Positions 16,982-25,136 of a stretch of DNA of 64,000 bases are shown here, one piece after another. Source of the DNA: Elusimicrobia bacterium GWA2_61_42 (lineage in GTDB: Bacteria; Elusimicrobiota; Elusimicrobia; Elusimicrobiales; UBA9959); NCBI GenBank assembly GCA_001799615.1, contig MGTU01000004.1, positions 124,001-188,000 of the forward strand, written 5' to 3'. Both the position numbers and the translations under genes were made by a program. How positions within the stretch are numbered: the stretch's first letter is position 1; the number at the start of each line of letters is the position of its first letter. A model generated the notes under the pieces. It made no database searches. It was not told the origin of the DNA and was given only the letters and a program-made list of their open reading frames with translations.

Positions 16982-18214
16982 ATGGGGAAAATAACAGCGG
17001 CGGTTCTCTCCAACCTGGCGCAGGTCTTCCTTTTCCTGACCGGGCTGTTCTACCTGCTCCTGAGCTTCAGGGGCTTCTGGGCCTGCGCCCGGCCGCCCCG
17101 GGCGCTCAAGCGCCGCCGTTTCGCCCTGCTGCTGCCCGCCCATAACGAGGAAGGGGTGGTGGGGCTGGCCGTAGAGAGCCTGGCGCGCCTGGCTTACCCG
17201 GCCGGGTTCTTTGATATTTTCGTCGTCGCGGACCATTGCACGGACGGCACCGCGGCGGCCGCGGCCGCCGCCGGGGCCAGGGTGCTGGACCATTCCGGGC
17301 CGGGCCTTAAACCCGGCAAAGGGCGGGCGCTCAAGTGGGCCACCGCCGGGATAATCGCCCAGGGCTACGACGCCTTCTGCTATTTCGACGCCGATTCCCT
17401 GGCCCACCCGGATTTCCTCTCGGTCATGAACGCCCACCTGGAAGCCGGGGCGCAGGCCGTGCAGGGCAGGCAGCTGGCCAAGAACACCGGCCCCTGGCTG
17501 GCCAAGATCCTGGCGGCCGGGCACCTGGTTTCCAACAGGTTCTTCCAGCTGCCCAAGCAGGCCTTGGGGCTTTCCGCCACGCTGCACGGCAAGGGCATGT
17601 GCTTCTCCGCGGAAATAGCCGCCAAATTCCACTGGGACGAAACCTGCCTGACCGAGGACTTGGAGATGCAGATGCGCCTGATAAGGCACGGGGTGCGCAT
17701 CGCCTGGGCGCAGGACGCCGTGGTTTACGACGAGGAGCCTGAGACGCTGCGCCAGTACCTCTGCCGCACCATCCGCTGGACCCGCGGCTCCCTGGATACG
17801 GCGCGGCGGCACCTGCCGGGGCTTTGCGCCAGGGCGCTGCTGCGCGGCGACGCGCGCGCCCTGGAAGGCGCGCTGTACAGCGCGCAGACGTACCGCTTTG
17901 TGGTGGTGGCGGCCGGGGCCGGCCTGCTGTGGGTAAGCCGGGATTCCTTTAACCTGCTGGTCTGGCTGTACGCCGGCCTGCCCGGGGCCGAGCACGCCTT
18001 AAAAGCGCTTTCCCTGCTGCCGCTGGTGCTCTACCCGGCCGTCGCGCTGCTGCTGGAAGGCGCGCCCGCCGAACTGCTGCTGGCGTATTTTCTTCAGCCC
18101 GCGCTGGGCGTGCTGCGCCTGCCGGTTTTTGTGGCCGGCGTGCTGCGGGGCACCGAAGATTGGGGCCGCACCGAGCATACCAGCCGCGTGGCCATAGCCG
18201 ACCTGGTGGATTGA
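16982..18214 (+). CDS. membrane glycosyltransferase, family 2
   Basis: 410 residues. One N-terminal membrane segment (about 10-32), a cytoplasmic GT-A domain, and three to four C-terminal membrane segments. GT2 motifs: LLPAHNEEG (nucleotide-sugar binding), FDADS (DxD-like metal site), CLTEDLEMQMRL (TED general base) and an RTIRW motif matching the Q/RxxRW of processive synthases. It probably makes or extends a surface polysaccharide; donor and acceptor are unknown. A TATAAT (16926-16931) lies 50 bases upstream. Followed 39 bases later by a secreted-protein gene. Confidence 0.85.
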   Translation: MGKITAAVLSNLAQVFLFLTGLFYLLLSFRGFWACARPPRALKRRRFALLLPAHNEEGVVGLAVESLARLAYPAGFFDIFVVADHCTDGTAAAAAAAGARVLDHSGPGLKPGKGRALKWATAGIIAQGYDAFCYFDADSLAHPDFLSVMNAHLEAGAQAVQGRQLAKNTGPWLAKILAAGHLVSNRFFQLPKQALGLSATLHGKGMCFSAEIAAKFHWDETCLTEDLEMQMRLIRHGVRIAWAQDAVVYDEEPETLRQYLCRTIRWTRGSLDTARRHLPGLCARALLRGDARALEGALYSAQTYRFVVVAAGAGLLWVSRDSFNLLVWLYAGLPGAEHALKALSLLPLVLYPAVALLLEGAPAELLLAYFLQPALGVLRLPVFVAGVLRGTEDWGRTEHTSRVAIADLVD

Positions 18215-18253
18215 CGGGAAAGAAAGAAGCTTTGGATCTAACTGGAGGAAACG

Positions 18254-18976
18254 ATGAAAAAACTTATTATTCTGGCGCTGCTGGCCGTCCCCGCTTCGGT
18301 TTTCGCGCAGGAGCTGGCCAGCACCGACCTGGAGAACCTGCCCGGCGCCGCCGAAACCGCGGCCGCGGCCCCGGACGGCGACGAGGCTGTCCAGCGCCCC
18401 GACCCGGCCAGGCTGATGTCGGAGATCTCTTCCGCCCTGCGCCTGAGCTCCAAGCAGGAGGACAGGATCTCCGCCGCCGTGAACAAGAAAGCGGCCGACT
18501 TCGACAAGCTGCTGAAAGATCATGAGAAAAGCTCGGCCGAAGAGAAAAAGTGGCGCTATAAGATGAACGAGGCGCGCCACGCCATGCAGAAGATCAACCG
18601 CAACATGCCGGATACGGTGCGCGAATTCCTCGACGACGAGCAGCGCCAGGCCTTCGACGGCCTGATCGCGGCGAAGAGCAGGCCCGCCCGCGGCGAGGCC
18701 CTGGACGAGCGGTCCGCGGCCGGCGAGGGCGCGGTAAAACCTCTTAAGAAAAAGCGCGTGCTGCGGCGCAAGAAGCTGCCTGCCGCCGACGAGGACGCGG
18801 GCCAGGTAATGGTGGACAAGGACTCCGGCGCGGCCCAGCCGGCGCTCCGCAAGAAGCGCGTGCTGCGCAAGAAAGCCCCCGCGCAGGGAACTGACGCCCC
18901 GGCTGACGAGCCGGCCGGCTCCAAACCTACCGGCAAGGAAGCGGCGGCCGAAGAAGACGCGGGGTCCTATCCCTAG
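18254..18976 (+). CDS. secreted helical protein with basic KKRVLR repeats
   Basis: 240 residues with a good ribosome-binding site (GGAGG) before ATG 18254 and the signal peptide MKKLIILALLAVPASVFAQE. Residues about 50-145 form charged helices with an LTXXQ/Spy-like flavour (ALRLSSKQEDRISAAV, REFLDDEQRQAFDGLI). The C-terminal third is low-complexity with two copies of a basic block, KKKRVLRRKKLPA and RKKRVLRKKAPA, separated by acidic Ala-rich linkers. The basic blocks could bind polyanions such as polysaccharide or nucleic acid; this is speculative. It follows the GT2 gene and may share its transcript. Confidence 0.6.
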   Translation: MKKLIILALLAVPASVFAQELASTDLENLPGAAETAAAAPDGDEAVQRPDPARLMSEISSALRLSSKQEDRISAAVNKKAADFDKLLKDHEKSSAEEKKWRYKMNEARHAMQKINRNMPDTVREFLDDEQRQAFDGLIAAKSRPARGEALDERSAAGEGAVKPLKKKRVLRRKKLPAADEDAGQVMVDKDSGAAQPALRKKRVLRKKAPAQGTDAPADEPAGSKPTGKEAAAEEDAGSYP

Positions 18977-18984
18977 CTGAGGGA

Positions 18985-19042
18985 AAATCTTTTGCCCGCG
19001 CCTTGCGCGGGCGGCGGTTTGCGCAAGATTTGATTTTTTTTT
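18985..19042 (+). terminator. probable intrinsic terminator
   Basis: An inner stem GCCCGCGC (18994-19001) / GCGCGGGC (19005-19012) is nested in an outer AAATCTT/AAGATTT pairing (18985-18991 with 19025-19031) and followed by a run of nine T. It separates the GT2 transcript from the prepilin genes. Confidence 0.7.
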
Positions 19043-19107
19043 GTTCTTTCCCTTGGCCCCGGGAACGTAGACTATGAGGGCGGGAAGAACGGCGGCCGGA
19101 TAAAACA

Positions 19108-21546
19108 ATGCAGAACAGAAAAGGCGTGACTCTGATAGAGCTGATGGTGGCCACGGTAGTTATTTCCGTGGGCGTCCTCGGCATGGTCGGGTCGTTTAAT
19201 TATATAAACCGCGCCATCCAGGGACCTAAAGGCAAATCCCTGGCTAATAACCTGGCCCAGGAAAAGATAGAGGTCCTGAAGAATAAATCCTATTTCCGGG
19301 TGCTGGTCAGCACGGGCATAGCCGAAGACGAGAACTTCACCCCCAAGTACGAGTACGACACCTGGCCGAACGGCTCGGAGACGCTCAACGTCGGCGGCAT
19401 CAATTTCACGCGCCGGGTCATGATCCAGAAGGTCAGCGAGGACAGCGCCGGCAAGCTGAAATATTTCAACTGGAACACCCCCGACACGGGTCTTAAAGAG
19501 ATCGCGGTGTTCGTGACCTGGCAGGAAGGCAGTTCCTGGCGGAAAGTGGAGCTGCGCAACCTGGTGGGGAATCCGAACCGCACTAATCTCACCGCCAGCT
19601 TCTACGGCACCGTGCTGGAGGCCGGCACCGGCACTCCCATAGAGGGCGCCATCATCCGGGCGCAGGAGAACCCCGCCAGGTACGATACCACCGACGCGGC
19701 CGGCAGCTACGATTTCGCCGCCGAGCCCGGGCAGTATACGCTGCAGGCGACCAGGCCCGGGTATTTTCCCTCCGTTTCCCAGCTCTACACCCTGGTGACC
19801 ACGCAGGAGCATGATTTTACGCTGACCAGGATGTCCAGCGGCACCGTGAACGGCAGCGCCTGGGTGCGCGACCACCTGGTAATAAGCCGCATCGTGGGAA
19901 GTTCGGTCAACGATTCCGGGTATTACCAGGAATACGTGGAACTCTACAATCCCACCACCTGGACCTGGACGGTCAACGGGGATATCGGCTTGAAGTTCCA
20001 GAAAGCCGGGGGGAGCAAGGCCGCTATCGGCGTAGATCTTTACGTGCGCGACGCTATTCCCAGCCAGGGCTATTACCTCTTTGCCAATACCGGTACCGTG
20101 CGCGCGGTGGGAGCGAACGTGGACGCGGACGCGACCTGGGACGAAGACGTTATACTCGTCGTAGAGGACGGGGGCGGGGAAGGGGCCGGCGCCCTGGAGC
20201 TTTACCGCATCTCCGACGGGCGCATCCTGGACCAGGTAGGCTGGGACAGGAATAATGAAGGAAAAACGGCCCCTTTCTACGAGACGAACGGCTACGACCA
20301 GGATATAGGCCTTCAGCTGGGTGAAACTTATCTCCGGCATCCCAGCGCGCTCGGGGCCAACTCCGCCTATGGCCCCGCCTATGACACCAATAACAACAAC
20401 ACGGATATAGAAGGCGTTACTTCGGCCGGCATCTGGAATCCCCCGCACAATTCCCTTTCTGCCGCCAAGCCCGTGCTCACCGGCACGCCGGCGGCAGGGG
20501 CCGTGGTCTTCGCCAATGACAGTCTTTCCGCTTCCACGCGCGCCGCGGCTTCCGGGAGTTTCTCTCTGCCGGGCGTCGCTACGGGGTACTGGTCCCTTTA
20601 CGTCTCAAGCGGCATCTCTTTAAGCACCGGCGGGTTTTACGGCGGCGGCGCCGCAGGCTTTTCCGCCTCCGCCGGGGATATCACCCTGAGCAGTGCCAAC
20701 GTCTTCGGCTATATCTCCGGCGTGGTCACCGGCGTGGACGGCGCCGGCCTGCCCAGCATAAAAGTGGCGGCGGGCGGCCGCCAGACCGCCACCCTGGCCA
20801 GCGGGGCTTACTTGCTGCCGGCGGACCCGGGCGAACAGACCGTCATGGCCAACTATCAGAACGACGATTCCAACTATATAGAAACTTCCTCCAACGGGGT
20901 TAACGCCGTTATCGGCGACATTACGCCCGGGGTGGACTTCGTGCTGCTCGCCGGCGGCAAGCTCCGCGGCTGGGTAACTACCAACGGCACCGACCCGCTG
21001 CCCAATATCCCGGTCTCGGCGTTCAGGAGCGGCATCGAGCAGGGCAACGGGATCAGCGGCAGCGACGGACGTTTCCTTATCTGGGGAGCGGGTATCTCCG
21101 TCGGTAATTACGAGGTGGTGCCCCAGCTCGAATCGGGGGAAAACTCCTCTCCTTCCACCCACACCGTTACGCTGGCCGCGGGCGGGGATATGTTCGTAGG
21201 GACCTTTACCATCGTAGGCGCCATGGGCAGCATTACCGGCGCCGTCACCGCGGGCACCGCCGGCATTACCACCGGGGTGCTGGTCTACGCCAGCACGGGC
21301 ACCTTGTCGGGTTCCCCGCTGCTGCCGCCCGTCATGAATTCCGTCACCAGGGCTTCCAGCGTGATCTACTACGCCGTTTCCAGCAACGCGCAGGGGCGTT
21401 ACGAACTGCCCGTGCGGGGCGGCTACACCTACAACGTTTATTCCTGGTATACCGTCTGGAACGACGGGACGCCTGTCACCACGTCGAGACAAACGACCGC
21501 GGCCGTGACCGCGGGCGAATCGGTCACGAGGGACTTCTCATGGTAG
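19108..21546 (+). CDS. oversized PilV-like prepilin with carboxypeptidase-regulatory and lamin-tail domains
   Basis: 812 residues. The N-terminus MQNRKGVTLIELMVATVVIS is a class III/type IV prepilin signal: cleavage after Gly, Glu at +5 and a hydrophobic helix. After a pilin-like region (to about 165) comes a beta-sandwich of the carboxypeptidase-regulatory type (GTVLEAGTGTPIEGAIIRAQ), then an LTD-like segment (about 249-430; LVISRIVGSS, QEYVELYNPT, ILDQVGWDRN) and further regulatory-like sandwiches. Ordinary PilV proteins are about 150-200 residues, so this is unusually large. It overlaps the next gene by seven bases. Probably a surface-exposed pilus-tip or adhesin-like minor pilin. Confidence 0.8.
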   Translation: MQNRKGVTLIELMVATVVISVGVLGMVGSFNYINRAIQGPKGKSLANNLAQEKIEVLKNKSYFRVLVSTGIAEDENFTPKYEYDTWPNGSETLNVGGINFTRRVMIQKVSEDSAGKLKYFNWNTPDTGLKEIAVFVTWQEGSSWRKVELRNLVGNPNRTNLTASFYGTVLEAGTGTPIEGAIIRAQENPARYDTTDAAGSYDFAAEPGQYTLQATRPGYFPSVSQLYTLVTTQEHDFTLTRMSSGTVNGSAWVRDHLVISRIVGSSVNDSGYYQEYVELYNPTTWTWTVNGDIGLKFQKAGGSKAAIGVDLYVRDAIPSQGYYLFANTGTVRAVGANVDADATWDEDVILVVEDGGGEGAGALELYRISDGRILDQVGWDRNNEGKTAPFYETNGYDQDIGLQLGETYLRHPSALGANSAYGPAYDTNNNNTDIEGVTSAGIWNPPHNSLSAAKPVLTGTPAAGAVVFANDSLSASTRAAASGSFSLPGVATGYWSLYVSSGISLSTGGFYGGGAAGFSASAGDITLSSANVFGYISGVVTGVDGAGLPSIKVAAGGRQTATLASGAYLLPADPGEQTVMANYQNDDSNYIETSSNGVNAVIGDITPGVDFVLLAGGKLRGWVTTNGTDPLPNIPVSAFRSGIEQGNGISGSDGRFLIWGAGISVGNYEVVPQLESGENSSPSTHTVTLAAGGDMFVGTFTIVGAMGSITGAVTAGTAGITTGVLVYASTGTLSGSPLLPPVMNSVTRASSVIYYAVSSNAQGRYELPVRGGYTYNVYSWYTVWNDGTPVTTSRQTTAAVTAGESVTRDFSW

Positions 21547-22052
21547 CCGCGCGCCGCAAACTGGGTTATACCCTGGTAGAACTTATGATCGTGGTGGCCA
21601 TCCTGGGCATCATCGTCACCGCCGCCCCGCGCCTGCTCAACGGCATCTACCGTTTTACCCGCATGGCCACCGCCAGGCTGGAGATACAGAAGAACGCCAG
21701 GGCGGCCCTGTCCAATATAAACAGGGGCCTGCGGCAGGCCCAGGCTTCCACGGTGGTCATCGACCAGCTGAGCGGCATGCCGCCGCATTCGCGCATCACT
21801 TACGACCGCTATACGCCCGACGGTACCATAGACAGGATCTCCTACTACCAGTCCGGCAAAGCGCTGTACCTGTCCGCGGACGGCGCCCCGGGCAAGAAAA
21901 TAGCCGACGACCTGCGCTATATAGCTTTTACCTATCCGCAGAGCGACAACAGCTATATTCTTTCTATTTCCATAACGTTCGAAAGGGCCACCTATGAAGG
22001 CGGCGCCAAGGCCCTGCAGATGGCCGTGGAAAAAGTCAGGATAATGAACTGA
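21540..22052 (+). CDS. PilW-like minor prepilin
   Basis: 170 residues starting MVAARRKLGYTLVELMIVVA: a prepilin cleavage site (KLG/YTLVE) with Glu at +5, then a long hydrophobic helix. The remainder is short and beta-rich (ISYYQSGKALYLSADG, SYILSISITFERAT), consistent with a PilW/GspJ-type pseudopilin. ATG 21540 lies inside the last codons of the upstream prepilin gene, so translation is coupled. Processing needs a PilD-type peptidase, which is not encoded in this window. Confidence 0.85.
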   Translation: MVAARRKLGYTLVELMIVVAILGIIVTAAPRLLNGIYRFTRMATARLEIQKNARAALSNINRGLRQAQASTVVIDQLSGMPPHSRITYDRYTPDGTIDRISYYQSGKALYLSADGAPGKKIADDLRYIAFTYPQSDNSYILSISITFERATYEGGAKALQMAVEKVRIMN

Positions 22053-22079
22053 GCGGCAGAGGCTTTTAAGGTCAAGCAT

Positions 22080-23573
22080 ATGAAAACGATACGGGCTCAC
22101 GGCGGCAAAACAGCGTTCTTCCCCCGCGCTGCCGGCTGCCCCGCTTTCTTTGGCCGCGCCCGCCGCGGCCAGATGGCCATCACCATGGTCATAGCCACGC
22201 TGCTGCTGCTCATGATCATTATTCCCATGCTGGACCATTACGTGAAGAACGAGGCCAAGTGGTCGGTGAAAGAAAGAAAGAGCACCCTGGCTTTCCACCT
22301 GGCCGAGGCCGGCCTGGACAGGGCCTACTGGAAGCTTAAGGAAAATTCCACCAACTGGACCACCATAGCGACCGGGGGCGTGGTGGACGGCTACCACGAC
22401 GACGTGGTCTACTCCGATATCGAAGGCGGCAGCTATAAGGTCAAGATGGAGCAGGGAGATACCGGGCTGGAAATAAAGATAACGGCCACGGGCAAGGACT
22501 TCAGCAACAACGAGTACCGGGCTATAAAGGCGGTCTATACCAAGGAAGGCGTGACGGCCGCCCTGCAGGCCGGTTCGGTGGGAGCCGGCGGCAACGCCAA
22601 CGTGCATTGGGGTCCCATGATGTCCGTAAGCTCCATGGAACTTAAAGGCGGCTCCAACGAGCTTTATCCCAGGAAATACGCGCGGGGCTCCATAATCAAG
22701 GGCGGTGGCGGCGGCGCCGGGAATTACGGCACCAGGGACAACGACCCCAACCAGCCAAACAAGGGGCCGCATACTTCCGGCGACCATATAGAGTGGTGGA
22801 GCTATAACGAGCCTCCCGGCGTGCCGGACGTGCTCACCCCGGACACTTCCTACTATATGGAACTGGCCAAAGCGCAGACTTGCACCCCCGCCGGGACCAT
22901 AGGCTGTTATTACGAGGGCAACCGCACCGGCGGCGCGGCCATCGGAGGGCTGGTCGACACCACCTGCACCGTGGGCGCGGACCCCAAGGTCAGGTTTTTT
23001 ACCAATAACGCGGAGTTCGGCAGCACTAAATATTTCTGCGGCGTGCTTATAGTACTGGGCAACCTTACTTTTAAAGCCGGCGGCAAATCCCCCGAGGGCG
23101 ACCTTACCGTAGATCCTCCGGCCACGGCCTGGAAGGAATACCAGTGCAATGTGCCCACCCATAACGGGGATACCGACGCCGGGGATATGACGACCTGGAC
23201 CTATACTCCCGACGGTACGCATCCCGGTACCTGCGACGGCCCCCACGGGGACACCGCCGAGCCTGATGAATATCCGGGCGACGCCGGCTACCGTATCGTG
23301 AGCCCGTACAATTTCAAGACCGGCCGGGTAGCTACAGGCGAACTGGGCTACGGCGGCACAGGTAAAGAGCTCAGCTATAAAGGTTATATCTACACCGGCG
23401 GCACTTTCGACAACGCGGGCGGCGGCCGCATCTTCGGTTCCGTGCAGGTGGCCGGGGCCGGCGGCATGAGCGGCGGCGGCGATATTTTCTACGACAGCGG
23501 CCTGAACATCCGTTTCCTTAACAACAACATCACGCGCTCGTCCTGGCACGAGGTGGCGGCCGTCCCGTTCTGA
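22080..23573 (+). CDS. PilX-like secreted protein with N-terminal membrane helix
   Basis: 497 residues. A basic N-terminus and RRGQMAITMVIATLLLLMII form a membrane helix, followed by HYVKNEAKWSVKERKSTLAFHLAEAGLDRAYW split across a conserved PilX-like region: the AEAGLDRA motif is typical of PilX/GspK-like minor pilins. The Glu-5 prepilin site is not clear. The long C-terminal domain is Gly/Asn/Thr-rich with paired cysteines and DGYHDD-type acidic loops, suggesting an extracellular, possibly metal-stabilised beta structure. Third gene of the prepilin run; the kinase gene of the peptide locus begins two bases after its stop. Confidence 0.7.
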   Translation: MKTIRAHGGKTAFFPRAAGCPAFFGRARRGQMAITMVIATLLLLMIIIPMLDHYVKNEAKWSVKERKSTLAFHLAEAGLDRAYWKLKENSTNWTTIATGGVVDGYHDDVVYSDIEGGSYKVKMEQGDTGLEIKITATGKDFSNNEYRAIKAVYTKEGVTAALQAGSVGAGGNANVHWGPMMSVSSMELKGGSNELYPRKYARGSIIKGGGGGAGNYGTRDNDPNQPNKGPHTSGDHIEWWSYNEPPGVPDVLTPDTSYYMELAKAQTCTPAGTIGCYYEGNRTGGAAIGGLVDTTCTVGADPKVRFFTNNAEFGSTKYFCGVLIVLGNLTFKAGGKSPEGDLTVDPPATAWKEYQCNVPTHNGDTDAGDMTTWTYTPDGTHPGTCDGPHGDTAEPDEYPGDAGYRIVSPYNFKTGRVATGELGYGGTGKELSYKGYIYTGGTFDNAGGGRIFGSVQVAGAGGMSGGGDIFYDSGLNIRFLNNNITRSSWHEVAAVPF

Positions 23574-23575
23574 CC

Positions 23576-24412
23576 ATGAGCCTGGTAAAAGTAAAACCGG
23601 CAAAAAAAAATCCGGCCGCCGCTGCCAGCGGCTTTGGCCTGGAACTCGCCGGTTTCGGCCTGAATTTCAGCCCGGCCGCCGCCGGTTTCCTCCCGGTTTT
23701 AAAGCGCAGGTACGGCCGGTTTGCCGCAAAGCGGGCTGGCGGCCTGCGCCTCTCCGTCTCCGGCCTGGCCGGCAGCCAGAACCCCTTTAAACCCGCGGTT
23801 CTTCTCAGCGGTTCCCGGCTGGAGATCAAAAGAGGGGATTTTAAGGCGGCCATGGACCTGGCCTCGGGAAAAGGGACGCTGGCCGCCGCCTGCAGCGAGC
23901 AGTGCCTCGACGCTTTTTTGCGGGCTTTGCTCGGCGCTTTGCTGATCCGTTCGGGCGGGTTGATGCTGCACTCCGCCGGCCTGGTAAAGGGCGGCAAAGC
24001 GTATCTTTTTCTCGGCAAGTCCGGGGCCGGGAAGTCCACTCTGGCTAAACTTGTTGCCGCTTCGCGGCAGGCGGAGGTCATCAGCGACGAGATAAACCTG
24101 GTCCGGTTCGAGAAGGGCCGTTTTTGCGCCTACGGCTCGCCGTTCTGGGGCGAGATGCGCTCGGACGGGCGGCAGGGCTCCTGGCCGCTGGGCGGCCTGT
24201 TCCTGCTGAAAAAAGCGCGCGGGCACAAGATCTCCGCCTGCCCGAAGGCCGAAGCGTTCAAGGCGCTGCTGCGCTGCACGCTGAATTTTTCGCGCGAAGC
24301 CGGAACCGCCGCCGGGGTAATGCTTAACGCGGCCAGGCTGCTGGCTGCCGCCCCCGCCCGCCGGCTGGAGTTCTCAAAACTGGACGCGGAGTTCCTGGAA
24401 CTTATAAGGTAA
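23576..24412 (+). CDS. HprK-related P-loop kinase of a peptide-modification locus
   Basis: 278 residues. The C-terminal half is HPr-kinase-like: MLHSAGLVKGGKAYLFLGKS leads to the Walker A GKSGAGKST (147-155), then VISDEINLV and GSPFWGEMR. The N-terminal HprK domain is missing and the first 60 residues are Ala/Lys-rich. Such HprK-related proteins accompany PqqD-like and radical SAM proteins in RiPP-like loci, and one relative phosphorylates the C-terminal Ser of a lasso precursor. Here PqqD follows after four bases. Distinct from the true hprK at 49978. Substrate inferred, not shown. Confidence 0.8.
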   Translation: MSLVKVKPAKKNPAAAASGFGLELAGFGLNFSPAAAGFLPVLKRRYGRFAAKRAGGLRLSVSGLAGSQNPFKPAVLLSGSRLEIKRGDFKAAMDLASGKGTLAAACSEQCLDAFLRALLGALLIRSGGLMLHSAGLVKGGKAYLFLGKSGAGKSTLAKLVAASRQAEVISDEINLVRFEKGRFCAYGSPFWGEMRSDGRQGSWPLGGLFLLKKARGHKISACPKAEAFKALLRCTLNFSREAGTAAGVMLNAARLLAAAPARRLEFSKLDAEFLELIR

Positions 24413-24416
24413 AAAT

Positions 24417-24677
24417 ATGCCCGTGAAAATTAAAAAAGAGCTGGCCTTCAGGCGCGTGGGCGAAGAGTTGTTCGTGGTGGACGCGGCCAAAGCCCGCCTG
24501 CACGAGCTGAACGGCTCCGCCGCCCTGGTCTGGGACGGCCTGGCCGGGGGAAAAAGCGAAAGCGCCATCGCTGCCGCCCTCGCCGAAGAATTCGAAGTGG
24601 ACCGCCCGACCGCGCTGGCCGACGCGAAGGAATTTATCTCCGAACTGCGGGCCGCGGGTCTGGTGGAGGAAAAATGA
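24417..24677 (+). CDS. PqqD-like RiPP recognition protein
   Basis: 86 residues with the PqqD fold signature: N-terminal beta hairpin (FRRVGEELFVVDAAKARLHE), LNGSAALVWDGLAGGKS, and the helical end VDRPTALADAKEFISELRAAGLVEE. PqqD domains bind leader peptides and present them to radical SAM enzymes. It overlaps the small peptide gene by ATGA (start 24674, stop 24675-24677), which couples translation of chaperone and precursor. Family assignment is firm; partner identity is inferred from position. Confidence 0.9.
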   Translation: MPVKIKKELAFRRVGEELFVVDAAKARLHELNGSAALVWDGLAGGKSESAIAAALAEEFEVDRPTALADAKEFISELRAAGLVEEK

Positions 24678-24811
24678 AAAAGAAAAAAGTCTATGAAAAG
24701 CCGAAAATGAAGAGCGAAAAGGTCTTTGAGACGGCCGCGCTGGCCTGCGGCAAGTGCAATACCGGGCCGATCAGCCAGCTGGCCTGCAAAACGCTTAAAA
24801 AGGCCTCGTAA
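24674..24811 (+). CDS. candidate RiPP precursor peptide (45 residues)
   Basis: The ATG overlaps the PqqD stop. The peptide starts MKKKKVYEKPKMKSEKVFE, a Lys-rich, leader-like half, and continues TAALACGKCNTGPISQLACK and TLKKAS. Its features fit a precursor: small size, a charged N-terminus, a conserved-looking E-K-V-F-E-T-A-A-L-A segment suitable for PqqD docking, and a Cys-rich core (C25, C28, C38). It ends in Ser45, the residue type phosphorylated by a RiPP-associated HprK homologue. The core start is probably near residue 22-25. A peptidase starts four bases later and a radical SAM enzyme follows. The product structure is unknown. Confidence 0.75.
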   Translation: MKKKKVYEKPKMKSEKVFETAALACGKCNTGPISQLACKTLKKAS

Positions 24812-24815
24812 GAAC

Positions 24816-25136
24816 ATGGTTTCCGCTTTCCGCCTGGAGGGCTCGAGCATGCTGCCGGTCTTCAAGCCCGGAGAGATCGCTCTTGTATCCGGGGACGGGC
24901 TTAAAGCGGGGGACTGCGCCGTTTATTCCTACAAAGGCAGGGTTCTCCTCCACCGCGTTCTTAAAACGGCCCCGGCCGGAGCCTGGTTTTCGGACGACGC
25001 CGGCCGCCTTGAGCCGCATTTTGTTCCCTGGGGCGACATAAAAGGCCGCGCCCTGGGCCGTCACCCCCTGTCCGGCGGCTTCCTCGGTCTGGCCTATTCC
25101 AGGCTCCGCCGTGTTTGGAGGTTCAACCTCCGTTAA
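24816..25136 (+). CDS. S26/SipW-like serine peptidase domain protein
   Basis: 106 residues from ATG 24816; a longer frame upstream overlaps the precursor and is rejected. RLEGSSMLPVFKPGE carries the signal-peptidase-type Ser (S10 or S11 before Met), then GDCAVYSYKGRVLLHRVLK with H46 where SipW/eukaryotic-type signal peptidases have a catalytic His instead of Lys, and SDDAGR as in the last conserved box. There is no membrane anchor, so it is soluble or peripheral. Position between precursor and radical SAM genes suggests leader removal. An inactive or S24-like role is not excluded. Confidence 0.75.
   Translation: MVSAFRLEGSSMLPVFKPGEIALVSGDGLKAGDCAVYSYKGRVLLHRVLKTAPAGAWFSDDAGRLEPHFVPWGDIKGRALGRHPLSGGFLGLAYSRLRRVWRFNLR
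25117..25131 (+). promoter_or_regulatory. hairpin covering a GGAGG just before the radical SAM start
   Basis: GGAGG (25117-25121) can pair with CCTCC (25127-25131) over a TTCAA loop, five bases before ATG 25136. This could mask the only Shine-Dalgarno-like sequence until ribosomes finishing the peptidase gene open it. It lies within coding DNA, so the pairing may be chance. Confidence 0.4.
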
